DNA of 26,355 nucleotides from JANNMJ01 sp031426455 (GCA_031426455.1 JANPLI010000053.1:1-26355), one strand, 5' to 3'; positions 7,604 to 15,237 are shown, counted from the first letter of the stretch. Program-made: numbers and translations. The notes: generated by a model not told the origin, from the letters alone.

Positions 7604-9301
7604 TTACAACGCCCAACGCAACCCCAACTGAATACCCGTGGTGGCGGCACGCTGGCGCAGCCCGGTTTCGGGCTTGTAAAGCGAGCGGGCCTGCCAGCGC
7701 ACGGTAGGCGCTACCGAGGCACTCAGGCGCGGCGTAAGGGCGTAGTTGAGGGCCAGGGCGCCGGTCAGGGCCACGTTCAGGCGGCGGAAGGGCGCGGCCG
7801 AGGCGCGGACCTGCTCCGTTTGCCAACTGCGGCCGGCATCGGCGGAAACGAACTGGCTGCCGCCCAGGAAAAACTGGAATTGGGCACCAAGGGCCACATC
7901 GGTCCACCAACGGCTATCCGGGCGCCCGGCGCCGGGCGTGTTGGCTACTGATGCCCCTAGGCGGTAGCGCACCAGCACGGGCACCGTCAGGAAGCGGTAT
8001 TCGGGGCGCAGCGTCTGGCGGCTGACGGTTTCGTGGGGCGTCAGCACGGGCGTCACGGTGGTGGTGGTGGTAACCACAGTGCCGTTCTGGTTCACGGTGG
8101 TGAAAACCGTATCGGGCCGCCGAATCCAGATCGTATCGAAGTATGCCACTTGCCCGCTGGCATTATAGCGCGGCGAAAGCTGTACCAACGAGTCGAGGCG
8201 CACGGAATAGACCGTAGTGGATGAGAAGGAGTTGGTGGTGGTGGTGGCAGTCTGGTTCTGATACCGGACGCTCACGTCGGTGCGGCGGTTGGTGAGGCGC
8301 AGTTCGGCGCCGGTGGTGGCGTAGCCCACGCCCAGACCCAGGCTCAGGCGCGGCGTCAGGGCCAGCTCGGTGCTGAGGGCGGCGCTGAAACCCGCGCGGC
8401 CGGTTTCGTGCTGGCGGCGCAGATCAAGCGTCGTATCAGCGGCGGGCGCGTTCAGGGTCAGAAAATTGCGTTCCGGCGCGAAAGCCAGCGCCACCGACCA
8501 TCTGCGGGAGGGGTTGAGGGTTGGAGGGTGGGAGAGTTGGAGGGAATCGGTCACCGCCACAGCGGGCAGCTCGCTCAGTGTCCGAAGCAGCGAATCGTTG
8601 CGGTGCTGCAACGTGGCCAGCAGGCGCTGCTCGGTTTGCAGGGCCGCCACCAGTTGGGCGCGCGGCGCACGGGCCGTATCAGCGGAGCTGATAGTCAACA
8701 CGATCACCTCCGGCTGAATGAACGGCACCAACGTGCCGGGCACGACGGGGCCAGCCGGGGCAGGCGTCAGCACCAACGGCACGACGGCTGCCAAAAGCGT
8801 CGGCTCGACGGGTTTCGGTTCGGGCTGGGTGCTGGCCGTCACGCTATTCGCTGCGGCTGCTGGGGTTGAAACAGGTGAAGTTTCTACTGATCCTGCCGCC
8901 GATGACACCTCACGGGTACGTACCGGCCAAGCTGACGCAGCCTTAACGGCGCGCGGCGCCGTAAAGGCCAGACTCCGATCAGGCGCAGCCGCTTGCGGCC
9001 GGGCATTCAAGGGCGCCACCACCGCCGGTGGCCTCGTGGTGGCTACCCGCAGGGGCGCGGTTTCCGGCGTCGTCAGACCGGCGTGGCCGCCCCAGCCCGC
9101 CAACAGGCCTATCAGCCCGGCCAGCAGCACGGGCCAGGCACCAACGAAGGGCCGACCAGGCCCGGGGCGGTCGGGCGGCGGTTCCGGGGCGGGTAAGCGC
9201 GCTTCAATACCCGCCCACAGGCGGTCGGATGGGGGCAAGCTGTGCGCCTGAAACTTGTCGCGCAGCAGATCATCGAGGGGGGCGTCTTCGGCGTCGTTCA
9301 T
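7604..9301 (-). CDS. Anti-sigma-like / outer-membrane beta-barrel hybrid protein
   Basis: This 565-residue protein has three parts. Residues 1-40 (DDLLRDKFQAHSLPPSDRLWAGIEARL) resemble the cytoplasmic N-terminus of Bacteroidota anti-sigma/porin hybrids, followed by one transmembrane helix (about 53-71). Residues 75-265 form a Pro/Ala/Thr-rich periplasmic linker with a helical segment (211-245). Residues 267-565 are rich in alternating hydrophobic strands ending in an aromatic-hydrophobic strand (GIQLGLRWAL), as in outer-membrane beta-barrel proteins. The ATG at 9301 overlaps the sigma-factor stop (ATGA), indicating coupled translation. The likely role, inferred from context, is envelope sensing coupled to control of the adjacent ECF sigma factor. 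A C/T/A-rich repeat tract (8506-8544) sits in-frame at the linker-barrel junction. Confidence 0.82.
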   Translation of the reverse strand: MNDAEDAPLDDLLRDKFQAHSLPPSDRLWAGIEARLPAPEPPPDRPGPGRPFVGAWPVLLAGLIGLLAGWGGHAGLTTPETAPLRVATTRPPAVVAPLNARPQAAAPDRSLAFTAPRAVKAASAWPVRTREVSSAAGSVETSPVSTPAAAANSVTASTQPEPKPVEPTLLAAVVPLVLTPAPAGPVVPGTLVPFIQPEVIVLTISSADTARAPRAQLVAALQTEQRLLATLQHRNDSLLRTLSELPAVAVTDSLQLSHPPTLNPSRRWSVALAFAPERNFLTLNAPAADTTLDLRRQHETGRAGFSAALSTELALTPRLSLGLGVGYATTGAELRLTNRRTDVSVRYQNQTATTTTNSFSSTTVYSVRLDSLVQLSPRYNASGQVAYFDTIWIRRPDTVFTTVNQNGTVVTTTTTVTPVLTPHETVSRQTLRPEYRFLTVPVLVRYRLGASVANTPGAGRPDSRWWTDVALGAQFQFFLGGSQFVSADAGRSWQTEQVRASAAPFRRLNVALTGALALNYALTPRLSASVAPTVRWQARSLYKPETGLRQRAATTGIQLGLRWAL

Positions 9302-9891
9302 CGCGAAGGGGGGAAAACCGGCGAGGCCGGTGTGAAGGCAATTCGTTCTTTTTCCTGGTCGTGCAACAGCGCCACCAGCCGGCGGCGGGCCTTGCTGAGT
9401 TGCGCTTTGGAGGTGCTTTCCGTGATACCCAGTAGCTCCCCGATTTCCGCGTGGGCGTAGCCGTCCACGGTGTAGAGCAGCAGCACGAGGCGGCAACCGT
9501 CGGGCAGCAACTCGATCAACGCCAGCACTTCATCGGCGGAAAGACGGGCCAGGGCATCGCTTTCCGGGGCAGGCAGGTGGTGGTGCGTATCGTCGAGGCG
9601 GTCAGTCAGTTGGCGCAGCGCGCGGTGGCGGTGCCAGGCGTCGATGGCCGTACTAACCACGATGCGCCGGATCCAGCCTTCGAGCGAGCCGTCGCCCCGG
9701 AAGTTGTCGAGGTACGTGAAGACCTTCACGAAAGCGTCCTGCAACACATCTTCGGCTTCGGGCAGCGACGCGGCGTAGCGCCGCGCCACGGCCAGCATCG
9801 TGGGCGCGTAGCGGGCGTACAGGGCGCGCTGCGCCGCCGGCTCGCGGCGGTGGCAACGGGCCAAAAGCAGCGCAAGGTCGGGGGGCAGCAT
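9298..9891 (-). CDS. ECF-type RNA polymerase sigma factor
   Basis: This 197-residue protein has the two-domain sigma-70 family layout. Region 2 covers about residues 20-90, with LYARYAPTMLAVARRYAAS, AEDVLQDAFVKVFTYLDNFRGDGSLEGWIRRI. Region 4 covers about 125-180, with LPDGCRLVLLLYTVDGYAHAEIGELLGITESTSKAQLSKARRRL, a helix-turn-helix that reads the -35 box. No region 3 is present, as expected for ECF (RpoE-like) factors. The ATG at 9891 is preferred over a TTG at 9915. The stop overlaps the start of the hybrid anti-sigma/barrel gene, so the pair forms a sigma/regulator unit. Its regulon is unknown; the 31-bp element upstream of both this gene and the T9SS gene is a candidate link. Confidence 0.93.
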   Translation of the reverse strand: MLPPDLALLLARCHRREPAAQRALYARYAPTMLAVARRYAASLPEAEDVLQDAFVKVFTYLDNFRGDGSLEGWIRRIVVSTAIDAWHRHRALRQLTDRLDDTHHHLPAPESDALARLSADEVLALIELLPDGCRLVLLLYTVDGYAHAEIGELLGITESTSKAQLSKARRRLVALLHDQEKERIAFTPASPVFPPSR

Positions 9892-9938
9892 CCGGGGGCG
9901 GAAGGTCGGGCACAAACGGCGAAAACCGCCGCCTTACG

Positions 9939-9969
9939 GGGCAGACCGGCCCCGCCCCGAAAAGGCTGC
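9939..9969. repeat. Copy B of a 31-bp shared upstream element
   Basis: This is the second copy of the element at 7555-7585, with identical 12-nt and 14-nt outer halves. It lies 48-78 bp upstream of the sigma-factor ATG. A T7 run at about 9982-9988 completes the similarity. Confidence 0.75.
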
Positions 9970-10067
9970 CGAAGAGGCCGACTTTTTTTCGCCCGACCTT
10001 CGCGTTGCGAGTTGCGGGTTTCGAGTAGCGAGTAGCGCGTGGCGCGTTTCTGGGTCGTTCGGTTGAG

Positions 10068-10131
10068 CACAACCAAAAACGAACAACCAAAAACCAAAAA
10101 CGAACAACCAAAAACGAACAACCAAAAACCA
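10068..10131. repeat. ACAACCAAAAAC degenerate tandem array before lipB
   Basis: Four near-perfect units of about 14 nt (ACAACCAAAAACGA or ...CCA), one with an internal ACCAAAAA extension, end directly at the lipB ATG. The block just before it (10004-10040) is a second degenerate array of GAGTAGCG/GAGTTGCG type. Together they fill the sigma/lipB divergent region. Confidence 0.9.
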
Positions 10132-10863
10132 ATGCCCACCTTCCACGTCCGGCACCTTGGCCTGCTGCCTTACGAGGAGGCGTGGGCGTATCAGGAGCGG
10201 CTTTTTGCCGAGTCATTGCGGCTGAAAACGGCCAACCGCGCGTTGGCGCCCGCCGATCAGGTGCTGCCGCCGCATTACCTGCTCACCGTCGAACACCCGC
10301 CCGTGTACACCCTGGGCAAGAGCGGTAAGGCCGAACACCTTTTGCTCGACGACGCCGGCCTGGCCCGCGTGGGCGCCACCTTCGTGCCCATCAACCGGGG
10401 CGGCGACATTACTTTTCACGGCCCCGGCGCGCTCGTCGTGTATCTGCTGCTCGACCTCGATCAATTTTTTACCGACATTCACCGCTACTTGCGGACCCTC
10501 GAAGAAGCCGTGATCCAAACTCTGGCCGAGTACGGTTTGCGGGCGGGCCGCATTGCGGGGCTGACGGGCGTCTGGCTCGACTTTGAACCGGGCGCGCTCA
10601 ACCCACGCAAGATCTGCGCAATGGGCGTTAAGGCCAGCCGCTGGGTCACGATGCACGGCCTGAGCCTGAACGTGAACACCGACCTGACCTATTTCGACTA
10701 CATCGTGCCCTGCGGCATCCCTGACAAAGCCGTGACTAGTATGCAAGCGGAACTGGGCGCCTCCGTGCCGCCGACGGCTGTCCGCGACCGTCTCGTTCAT
10801 CACCTCGCCGACCAGTTCGGCGCCACCCTGGCCGTCGGCAGCGACGGCGTTTTTCCTGCCTGA
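10132..10863 (+). CDS. lipB: Lipoyl(octanoyl) transferase LipB
   Basis: LipB transfers octanoyl from acyl carrier protein to lipoyl domains of pyruvate dehydrogenase and related complexes in the cytoplasm. The 243-residue protein has HPPVYTLGKS near residue 55, the family signature RGGDITFHGPG (89-99), the catalytic lysine in NPRKICAMGVKASRW (Lys160) and the catalytic cysteine in IVPCGI (Cys194). HGLSLNVNTDL lies between them. The ATG at 10132 is preferred. A frame extension to a GTG at 10039 would only translate the upstream repeat array into KNEQPKT-type repeats. The stop overlaps the next gene's start (ATGA). Leader regulation cannot be read, but the adenine-rich, structure-poor leader may assist ribosome entry. 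Confidence 0.96.
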   Translation: MPTFHVRHLGLLPYEEAWAYQERLFAESLRLKTANRALAPADQVLPPHYLLTVEHPPVYTLGKSGKAEHLLLDDAGLARVGATFVPINRGGDITFHGPGALVVYLLLDLDQFFTDIHRYLRTLEEAVIQTLAEYGLRAGRIAGLTGVWLDFEPGALNPRKICAMGVKASRWVTMHGLSLNVNTDLTYFDYIVPCGIPDKAVTSMQAELGASVPPTAVRDRLVHHLADQFGATLAVGSDGVFPA

Positions 10864-11951
10864 TGCCCGCGCCCGCTGCTTCGCCTGATTCCGCCTCCGA
10901 CAACACCGACCTCCTCCGGCGCCTTTCGCCGCGCCGCATCATTCTGCCCGTCGTCATCGGTCTGACCGTGGTGGGCGTGATGTTCTGGCGCTCCTACGAA
11001 CCGGGTGCCCTCGCGCCGCTGGCCAACGCCCACCTGGGCTGGCTGCTGGCCGCGCTGGGCGTCCTGGCCGCCCGCGACTTCGGCTACATCTACCGCATCC
11101 GCGAGTTGACGCACCGCGCGCTTTCCTGGCGGCAAAGCCTGGACGTGATTATGATCTGGGAACTGGCTTCGTGCGTGATGCCCTCGGCCGTGGGCGGCAC
11201 CACAGTGGCCACCTTCATCATTGGTAAAGAAGGCGTTCCGTTGGGTAAAAGCCTCGCCTACGTAATGGTGACGGCGATGCTCGACAACCTCTACTTCGTG
11301 GTGCTGGTGCCGATTGTGCTGCTCGTGCTGGGCCACGAGGGGCTGTACCCGGAAGAGTCGGCCGCGCCCGCTACGGTGCTGCTTTTGCAGGGCGGGCTGG
11401 CCGTTTCCTACGTGCTGGTGCTGTTTTATTCGGGCCTGATGCTCTACGGCCTCTTCGTAAACCCCGTGGGCGTCCGGCGGCTGATCGTGCGGGTGTTTTC
11501 GATCCGGTTTCTGCGGAAACGCCGGCTGTGGGCTTATCAACAGGGCCACGAGATGGTGAATGCCAGCCAGGTGCTGCGCGACTCCGACTGGCGCTACTGG
11601 GCGAAGGCCATCGGCTCGACGGCCTTCGTCTGGACGGCGCGCTACCTCGTCATCAACACCCTGATTGCCGCCTTTGCCCCCACCTCGCTGGCCGAACACG
11701 GGATGATTTTTTCGCGCAACATCATCTACAAAGTAGTACTGCTGGTGGCCATCACACCCGGCGGCGCGGGCCTGGCCGAAGTGGCCTTTCCGATGTTCTT
11801 CCAGCGGTTCATCGGCGCCCCGACGATGGTCAACTTCATCGTCCTGCTCTACCGCATCGTCACGTACTACCTCTACCTGCTCCTCGGGTCGTTCTTTCTG
11901 CCCCGTTGGGTACGCCGGGTCTTTGGCCCCGGACAAACAGTAAGTGCGTAA
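10863..11951 (+). CDS. Flippase-like (LPG synthase TM/YbhN-type) membrane protein
   Basis: This 362-residue integral membrane protein has about eight hydrophobic segments, for example LPVVIGLTVVGVMFW, LGWLLAALGVLAA, LYFVVLVPIVLLVLG, VLLLQGGLAVSYVLVLFYSGLMLYG and IVLLYRIVTYYLYLLLGSFFL. It carries motifs of the UPF0104/lysylphosphatidylglycerol synthase TM family: ELASCVMPSAVGGTTVATFIIGKEG, then ITPGGAGLAEVAF and LLYRIVTYYLYLLLG. Such proteins are thought to move or modify lipids or lipid-linked precursors; substrate unknown. No catalytic LPG-synthase domain follows. It starts inside the lipB stop codon, so it is translationally coupled to lipB. Confidence 0.85.
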   Translation: MPAPAASPDSASDNTDLLRRLSPRRIILPVVIGLTVVGVMFWRSYEPGALAPLANAHLGWLLAALGVLAARDFGYIYRIRELTHRALSWRQSLDVIMIWELASCVMPSAVGGTTVATFIIGKEGVPLGKSLAYVMVTAMLDNLYFVVLVPIVLLVLGHEGLYPEESAAPATVLLLQGGLAVSYVLVLFYSGLMLYGLFVNPVGVRRLIVRVFSIRFLRKRRLWAYQQGHEMVNASQVLRDSDWRYWAKAIGSTAFVWTARYLVINTLIAAFAPTSLAEHGMIFSRNIIYKVVLLVAITPGGAGLAEVAFPMFFQRFIGAPTMVNFIVLLYRIVTYYLYLLLGSFFLPRWVRRVFGPGQTVSA

Positions 11952-11983
11952 CGCTGAGCACGAAGCGACCTACGAGCGACCAT

Positions 11984-12016
11984 AAAAACGGAGCGCCGAC
12001 CAATGGTCGGCGCTCC
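11984..12016 (-). terminator. Rho-independent terminator (distal) of the DUF4476 gene
   Basis: The near-perfect palindrome 11990-12016 (GGAGCGCCGACC...GGTCGGCGCTCC) is followed on the minus strand by a GTTTTTA tract. It is the second of two adjacent terminators for the minus-strand DUF4476 gene, and the stem may also slow plus-strand transcription from the flippase gene. Confidence 0.85.
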
Positions 12017-12024
12017 AACAGCCC

Positions 12025-12054
12025 AAAAAACGGAACGCTGTCCACTGGTCAGCG
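12025..12054 (-). terminator. Terminator (proximal) of the DUF4476 gene
   Basis: The stem 12036-12054 (CGCTGwCCA / TGGwCAGCG, one mismatch) is followed on the minus strand by a T6 run (12025-12030). It lies just downstream of the stop codon at 12067. Confidence 0.7.
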
Positions 12055-12066
12055 CCACCTTACCTT

Positions 12067-12816
12067 TTACCGCCTGCCTTGTTGCGTGAACCGCTCCAGA
12101 TCGGTGACGCTGGACTCGAATTCGAAGGCGGCGTTCACTTTGAAGTAGTTCTGCGGGTCGCAGCAATGGGCGTAGGCGAACTTGGCAAAATCGAGACGGG
12201 AGTTTTCAAACTCGAACGTACGTAGCACGCGCGTCACGTCTTCGGCCAAAATAGTGGCTGCGCTCACGGCCTGTTTAGCGACGCTGAGGCGGGTGTTTTC
12301 AAAATCACGCTGCCGGATCGTAGCCAGCAGCGCCTCCACGTCGGCCGGGGCCAGCAGATTGGCGCACGCTACGTTGGTCGGCGCCTGATAATAACCGCCT
12401 GTCTGCGGCTGGCCGGGCGGGTAACCACTGGGCTGCTGATACCCGCTCAGGGCGGCGTACGATACGCGGGTAAGCCGCATCCGCCCACCCCGTGGGAAAG
12501 CATCCAACTCGTAAACCGACTCGAAATCCGGCGCAAACCACGCCTGCGTGCGGAAACCGGTAACGCCCATTCCGAGGCGGCGCCCCGGAAATCGGAATTC
12601 AAGCCAGTGGTAGCCGCCCGTCATCACGGGCAGCACGACCGCGTTGGCCGGGCGCCCCAGCGGCGCGCCATCGAGAAATACTTCCATCACCTCGCCAGCG
12701 CGAGTGTAGATGCGCCCCTGCGCAACCCCTTGCGCGCGGGCCGGAGCGAAAGCAAGCAGGGCAAAAGCCAGCGCCAGGGTAAGCTGCCGGGCGGAAAACA
12801 GGAAAAAACGAGTCAT
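12067..12816 (-). CDS. DUF4476 domain-containing exported protein
   Basis: This 249-residue protein has an N-terminal signal peptide (LTLALAFALLAFAPARA-Q, cleavage near residue 28). The N-terminal half resembles a small beta domain (GEVMEVFLDGAPLGRP, GYHWLEFRFPGRRLG). A Gly/Tyr/Pro/Gln-rich linker (about 125-150) follows. The C-terminal ~95 residues match DUF4476, with IRQRDFENTRLSVAKQAV and FENSRLDFAKFAYAHCCDPQNYF. DUF4476 is a Bacteroidota-restricted helical domain of unknown function in exported proteins. It is transcribed alone: tandem terminators follow, and a repeat-rich 230-bp region precedes it. Confidence 0.9.
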   Translation of the reverse strand: MTRFFLFSARQLTLALAFALLAFAPARAQGVAQGRIYTRAGEVMEVFLDGAPLGRPANAVVLPVMTGGYHWLEFRFPGRRLGMGVTGFRTQAWFAPDFESVYELDAFPRGGRMRLTRVSYAALSGYQQPSGYPPGQPQTGGYYQAPTNVACANLLAPADVEALLATIRQRDFENTRLSVAKQAVSAATILAEDVTRVLRTFEFENSRLDFAKFAYAHCCDPQNYFKVNAAFEFESSVTDLERFTQQGRR

Positions 12817-12872
12817 CAGAAAACAATAAATGAGGAGGATGGCGCGCCCCAGCCAAATCCTGTGCCGAGCGA

Positions 12873-12909
12873 GACTGAGTGACTGAGTGGGACTGAGTGA
12901 CTGAGTGAC
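12873..12909. repeat. GACTGAGT tandem array
   Basis: Four to five units of GACTGAGT(G), one with an extra G, lie upstream of the DUF4476 gene. The neighbouring 12,914-12,952 tract is a degenerate CCAATACC/CCTAATACCC sequence. Function unknown. Confidence 0.85.
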
Positions 12910-12999
12910 TTTTTCCTATTACGCCCAATACCAAACACCTAATACCCAACGCCCTCGTCGCTCCGCGACTTGGTTGCTGCGGGGCAAAGCCCCTGGCTA

Positions 13000-13049
13000 C
13001 ACCCTAAACCCTTACTAAACCCTACACCCCAAACCCTAAACCCTTACCC
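13000..13049. repeat. Telomere-like CCCTAAA degenerate repeat at the lutB 3' end
   Basis: The tract consists of ACCCTAAACCC-type units with variants (CCCTTACTAAACCCTACACCCC). The lutB stop codon (TTA on the plus strand, 13044-13046) lies inside the block. Confidence 0.88.
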
Positions 13050-14438
13050 CGTCCCTTTCTGGCGAGCTTGCCACTGCTGGGCGAACGAACGGGGCGCCGC
13101 CGTGAGCGGGGCGCGCTTGTCGGTCCAGCCGCTTTGGCGCAACACCCAGCCCAGTACCCAATTCTTGACGCGGCCGGGCGCCAGATCGAGCAGCCCGCGC
13201 GAGAGCATTGCCCGCTTCCAGAGACCGATCAGGCGTTTTTCCTGCGGCCCACCGTGGCCTTCCTGCACACTCTGTTTACGATTGAGCAGCAGCAGGTTAT
13301 GGAGATTAATGCGCACCGGACACACGCTCGTGCAGGCGCCGCAGAGCGAACTGGCAAAGCTCAGGTGCTGGTTTTCGGCCATTCCGTCAAGGTGCGGCGT
13401 GATGACCGAGCCGATGGGGCCGGAGTACGTCGTCTCGTACGTGTGCCCACCAATATTGCGGTACACGGGGCACACGTTCAGGCAGGCGCCGCACCGGATG
13501 CACTGGAGCGCTTCGCGACGGTCGGGCTGGGCCAGCAGTTCGGTGCGGCCATTGTCGAGCAGCACGACAACCATCTCGTCGGGCCCGTCGGTTTCGTTGG
13601 GCTGGCGCGGGCCGCTCAGGATCGTGTTGTACACCGTCACGGGCTGGCCCGTGCCCGAAGTGGCCAGTAGTGGCCAGAACAGGTCGAGGTCATTGACGCT
13701 CGGCAGTAGCTTTTCGATGCCCGCCACCACCAGGTGCAGGCGCGGAAACGTGGTGGACAGGCGCCCGTTGCCCTCGTTCTCGGTGATGGCGATGGCGCCC
13801 GTATCAGCCAGCAGAAAGTTGGCGCCGGTTACGCCCACGTCGGCGGCGGTGTATTTCTGGCGCAGCAGGCGGCGGGCCGTCAGCACCAATTCCTGGGCAT
13901 CGTCGGTGAGCGGGATGCGCAGCTTCTGGTGAAAAAGCTGGGCGATATCCTCCTTCGAGAGGTGCATCGCGGGCGTCACGATGTGGTACGGCCGCTCATT
14001 GCGGAGCTGGACAATGAACTCGCCGAGGTCGGTTTCCACCGTTTCGACGCCGTTCTTGTCGAGGAATTCATTGAGGTGAATTTCCTCCGTACTCATACTC
14101 TTCGACTTCACGGCCAACTTCGCGCGCCGCTTATGGAGCAGGGCGCCGATCTCGCGCAGGGCGTCGGCAGCGGTGGCGGCCCAAATCACCCGACCGCCGC
14201 GCGCCGTGAAGTGGCGCTCCCACTCAATCAGGTACTTATCGAGATTGGCCAGCACCGTGGCCTTCACGTGGGCGGCGCGCGAACGGGCCAGCTCGTGATC
14301 GGCCCAGCCGGTCATTCCCTTCGCCACGGCCACGTCGTACTTGCCGATATTAAAGCGGATCACGCGGCGGTGCGCGCGGTCGAACGCCTTCTCCTCGGAG
14401 TCGCGCAGGAACTGGTAGTGTTTGGCGGAGACGGCCAT
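13044..14438 (-). CDS. lutB: LutB-type lactate utilisation iron-sulfur protein
   Basis: This 464-residue protein of the LutB/YkgF family is one subunit of a L-lactate oxidising complex (LutABC) in the cytoplasm. It has the DUF162/LUD domain (about residues 60-300, with HLNEFL and DVGVTGANFLLADTGAIAITENEGNGR). Two 4Fe-4S motifs follow: C-IR-C-GA-C-LNV-CP (Cys313, 316, 319, 323) and LCGACTSVCPVRINLH (Cys366, 369, 373). No lutA or lutC lies in the window, so the other subunits must be elsewhere or the role may be different. The ATG at 14438 is preferred. A TACCTTTG -7 element ends 4 nt upstream, suggesting a leaderless transcript. It is downstream of rnc on the same strand. Confidence 0.9.
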   Translation of the reverse strand: MAVSAKHYQFLRDSEEKAFDRAHRRVIRFNIGKYDVAVAKGMTGWADHELARSRAAHVKATVLANLDKYLIEWERHFTARGGRVIWAATAADALREIGALLHKRRAKLAVKSKSMSTEEIHLNEFLDKNGVETVETDLGEFIVQLRNERPYHIVTPAMHLSKEDIAQLFHQKLRIPLTDDAQELVLTARRLLRQKYTAADVGVTGANFLLADTGAIAITENEGNGRLSTTFPRLHLVVAGIEKLLPSVNDLDLFWPLLATSGTGQPVTVYNTILSGPRQPNETDGPDEMVVVLLDNGRTELLAQPDRREALQCIRCGACLNVCPVYRNIGGHTYETTYSGPIGSVITPHLDGMAENQHLSFASSLCGACTSVCPVRINLHNLLLLNRKQSVQEGHGGPQEKRLIGLWKRAMLSRGLLDLAPGRVKNWVLGWVLRQSGWTDKRAPLTAAPRSFAQQWQARQKGTG

Positions 14439-14442
14439 AGTG

Positions 14443-14450
14443 CAAAGGTA
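14443..14450 (-). promoter_or_regulatory. Candidate -7 element of lutB, leaderless
   Basis: TACCTTTG on the minus strand is an exact TAnnTTTG match ending 4 nt before the ATG at 14438. Transcription would then begin at or next to the start codon. Confidence 0.55.
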
Positions 14451-14493
14451 AACCCGGCCCCGCACGGGCTAGGCCGTCCGATAACAAGCCACT

Positions 14494-15237
14494 CTACAAA
14501 ACCCCCATCTCTTTCAGACTTTTTTCGGCTGCCGCCTGCTCCGATGCCTTCCGCGAGAGCCCCGCGCCGGCGGCCACGAGCTTTTCTTCGATGAAGACTT
14601 CGGAGCGGAACTCCGTGGCCCCGCCGCTGCGCTCCTGGCTCCGCAGCTCGAACCGGATGGCCCGGCCCTGCGCCTGCGCCCACTCGATCAGCTTGCTTTT
14701 GAAGTTGGCGGTGGTGGAAGCCAGCGTCGCCACATCGATGTAGGGCTTGATCAGCTTTTCCAGGATGAAAGCCCGCGTCGGGCGATAGCCTTGGTCGAGG
14801 TACACGGCGCCCACCAGCGCCTCCAGCGCGTTACCGTTGAGCGAACGGTTGCGGCCCATCTGCGACCGGTCGGCCTTGATCAACTTATCGATGCCCACAC
14901 GTACGGCCAGCAGGTTCAGGCTCTCGCGGTTCACGATCCGGGAGCGCATCTCCGTTAGAAAACCTTCGGCTTCGTAGGGAAACTTGCGAAACAGGTATTC
15001 GGCCACCACCGCCCCCAGCACGGCGTCGCCGAGAAATTCGAGCCGCTCGTTGGTGTCCACGGAACGACCGGCCACCGTACCGGGCAACGGCGCGCCCGTG
15101 CCCGATTGCCGCACGAACGACGTGTGCGTCAGGGCCAGGTGATACAGATGCAGTTGCCTGGGCGCGGCGCCAGTAATGCGCGTCAATGCCCGCGCAAAAG
15201 CGCGTTCCGCCGAAGATCGAAAAAGGGCGCTCAGCAC
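14494..15237 (-). CDS. rnc: Ribonuclease III
   Basis: RNase III cleaves double-stranded RNA and processes rRNA precursors in the cytoplasm. From the GTG at 15237 the protein is 247 residues: the nuclease domain has the signature NERLEFLGDAVL (63-74) with catalytic acidic residues, and ALEALVGAVYLDQG (137-150). A C-terminal double-stranded RNA-binding domain (about 178-247) has the usual end RKASEQAAAEKSLKEM. The frame stays open to another GTG at 15333, but those 32 extra residues (Pro/Arg/Cys-rich) look uncharacteristic, and VLSALFRSSAERAF is a typical start of Cytophagales RNase III. It follows the M20 dipeptidase gene closely (about 100 bp, or 6 bp with the longer start). Confidence 0.93.
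   Translation of the reverse strand: MLSALFRSSAERAFARALTRITGAAPRQLHLYHLALTHTSFVRQSGTGAPLPGTVAGRSVDTNERLEFLGDAVLGAVVAEYLFRKFPYEAEGFLTEMRSRIVNRESLNLLAVRVGIDKLIKADRSQMGRNRSLNGNALEALVGAVYLDQGYRPTRAFILEKLIKPYIDVATLASTTANFKSKLIEWAQAQGRAIRFELRSQERSGGATEFRSEVFIEEKLVAAGAGLSRKASEQAAAEKSLKEMGVL

Noticed and set aside
10068..10131. CRISPR-like array
   Set aside because: Units are about 14 nt with no unique spacers and no cas genes nearby; this is a simple degenerate tandem repeat.
10039..10131. N-terminal extension of LipB from an upstream GTG
   Set aside because: It only translates the tandem repeat (KNEQPKT-type units); family members start at the MPTFHV-type position.
10800..11936. 378-codon open frame on the minus strand
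   Set aside because: Antisense to the flippase-like gene; charged, low-complexity translation without a domain.
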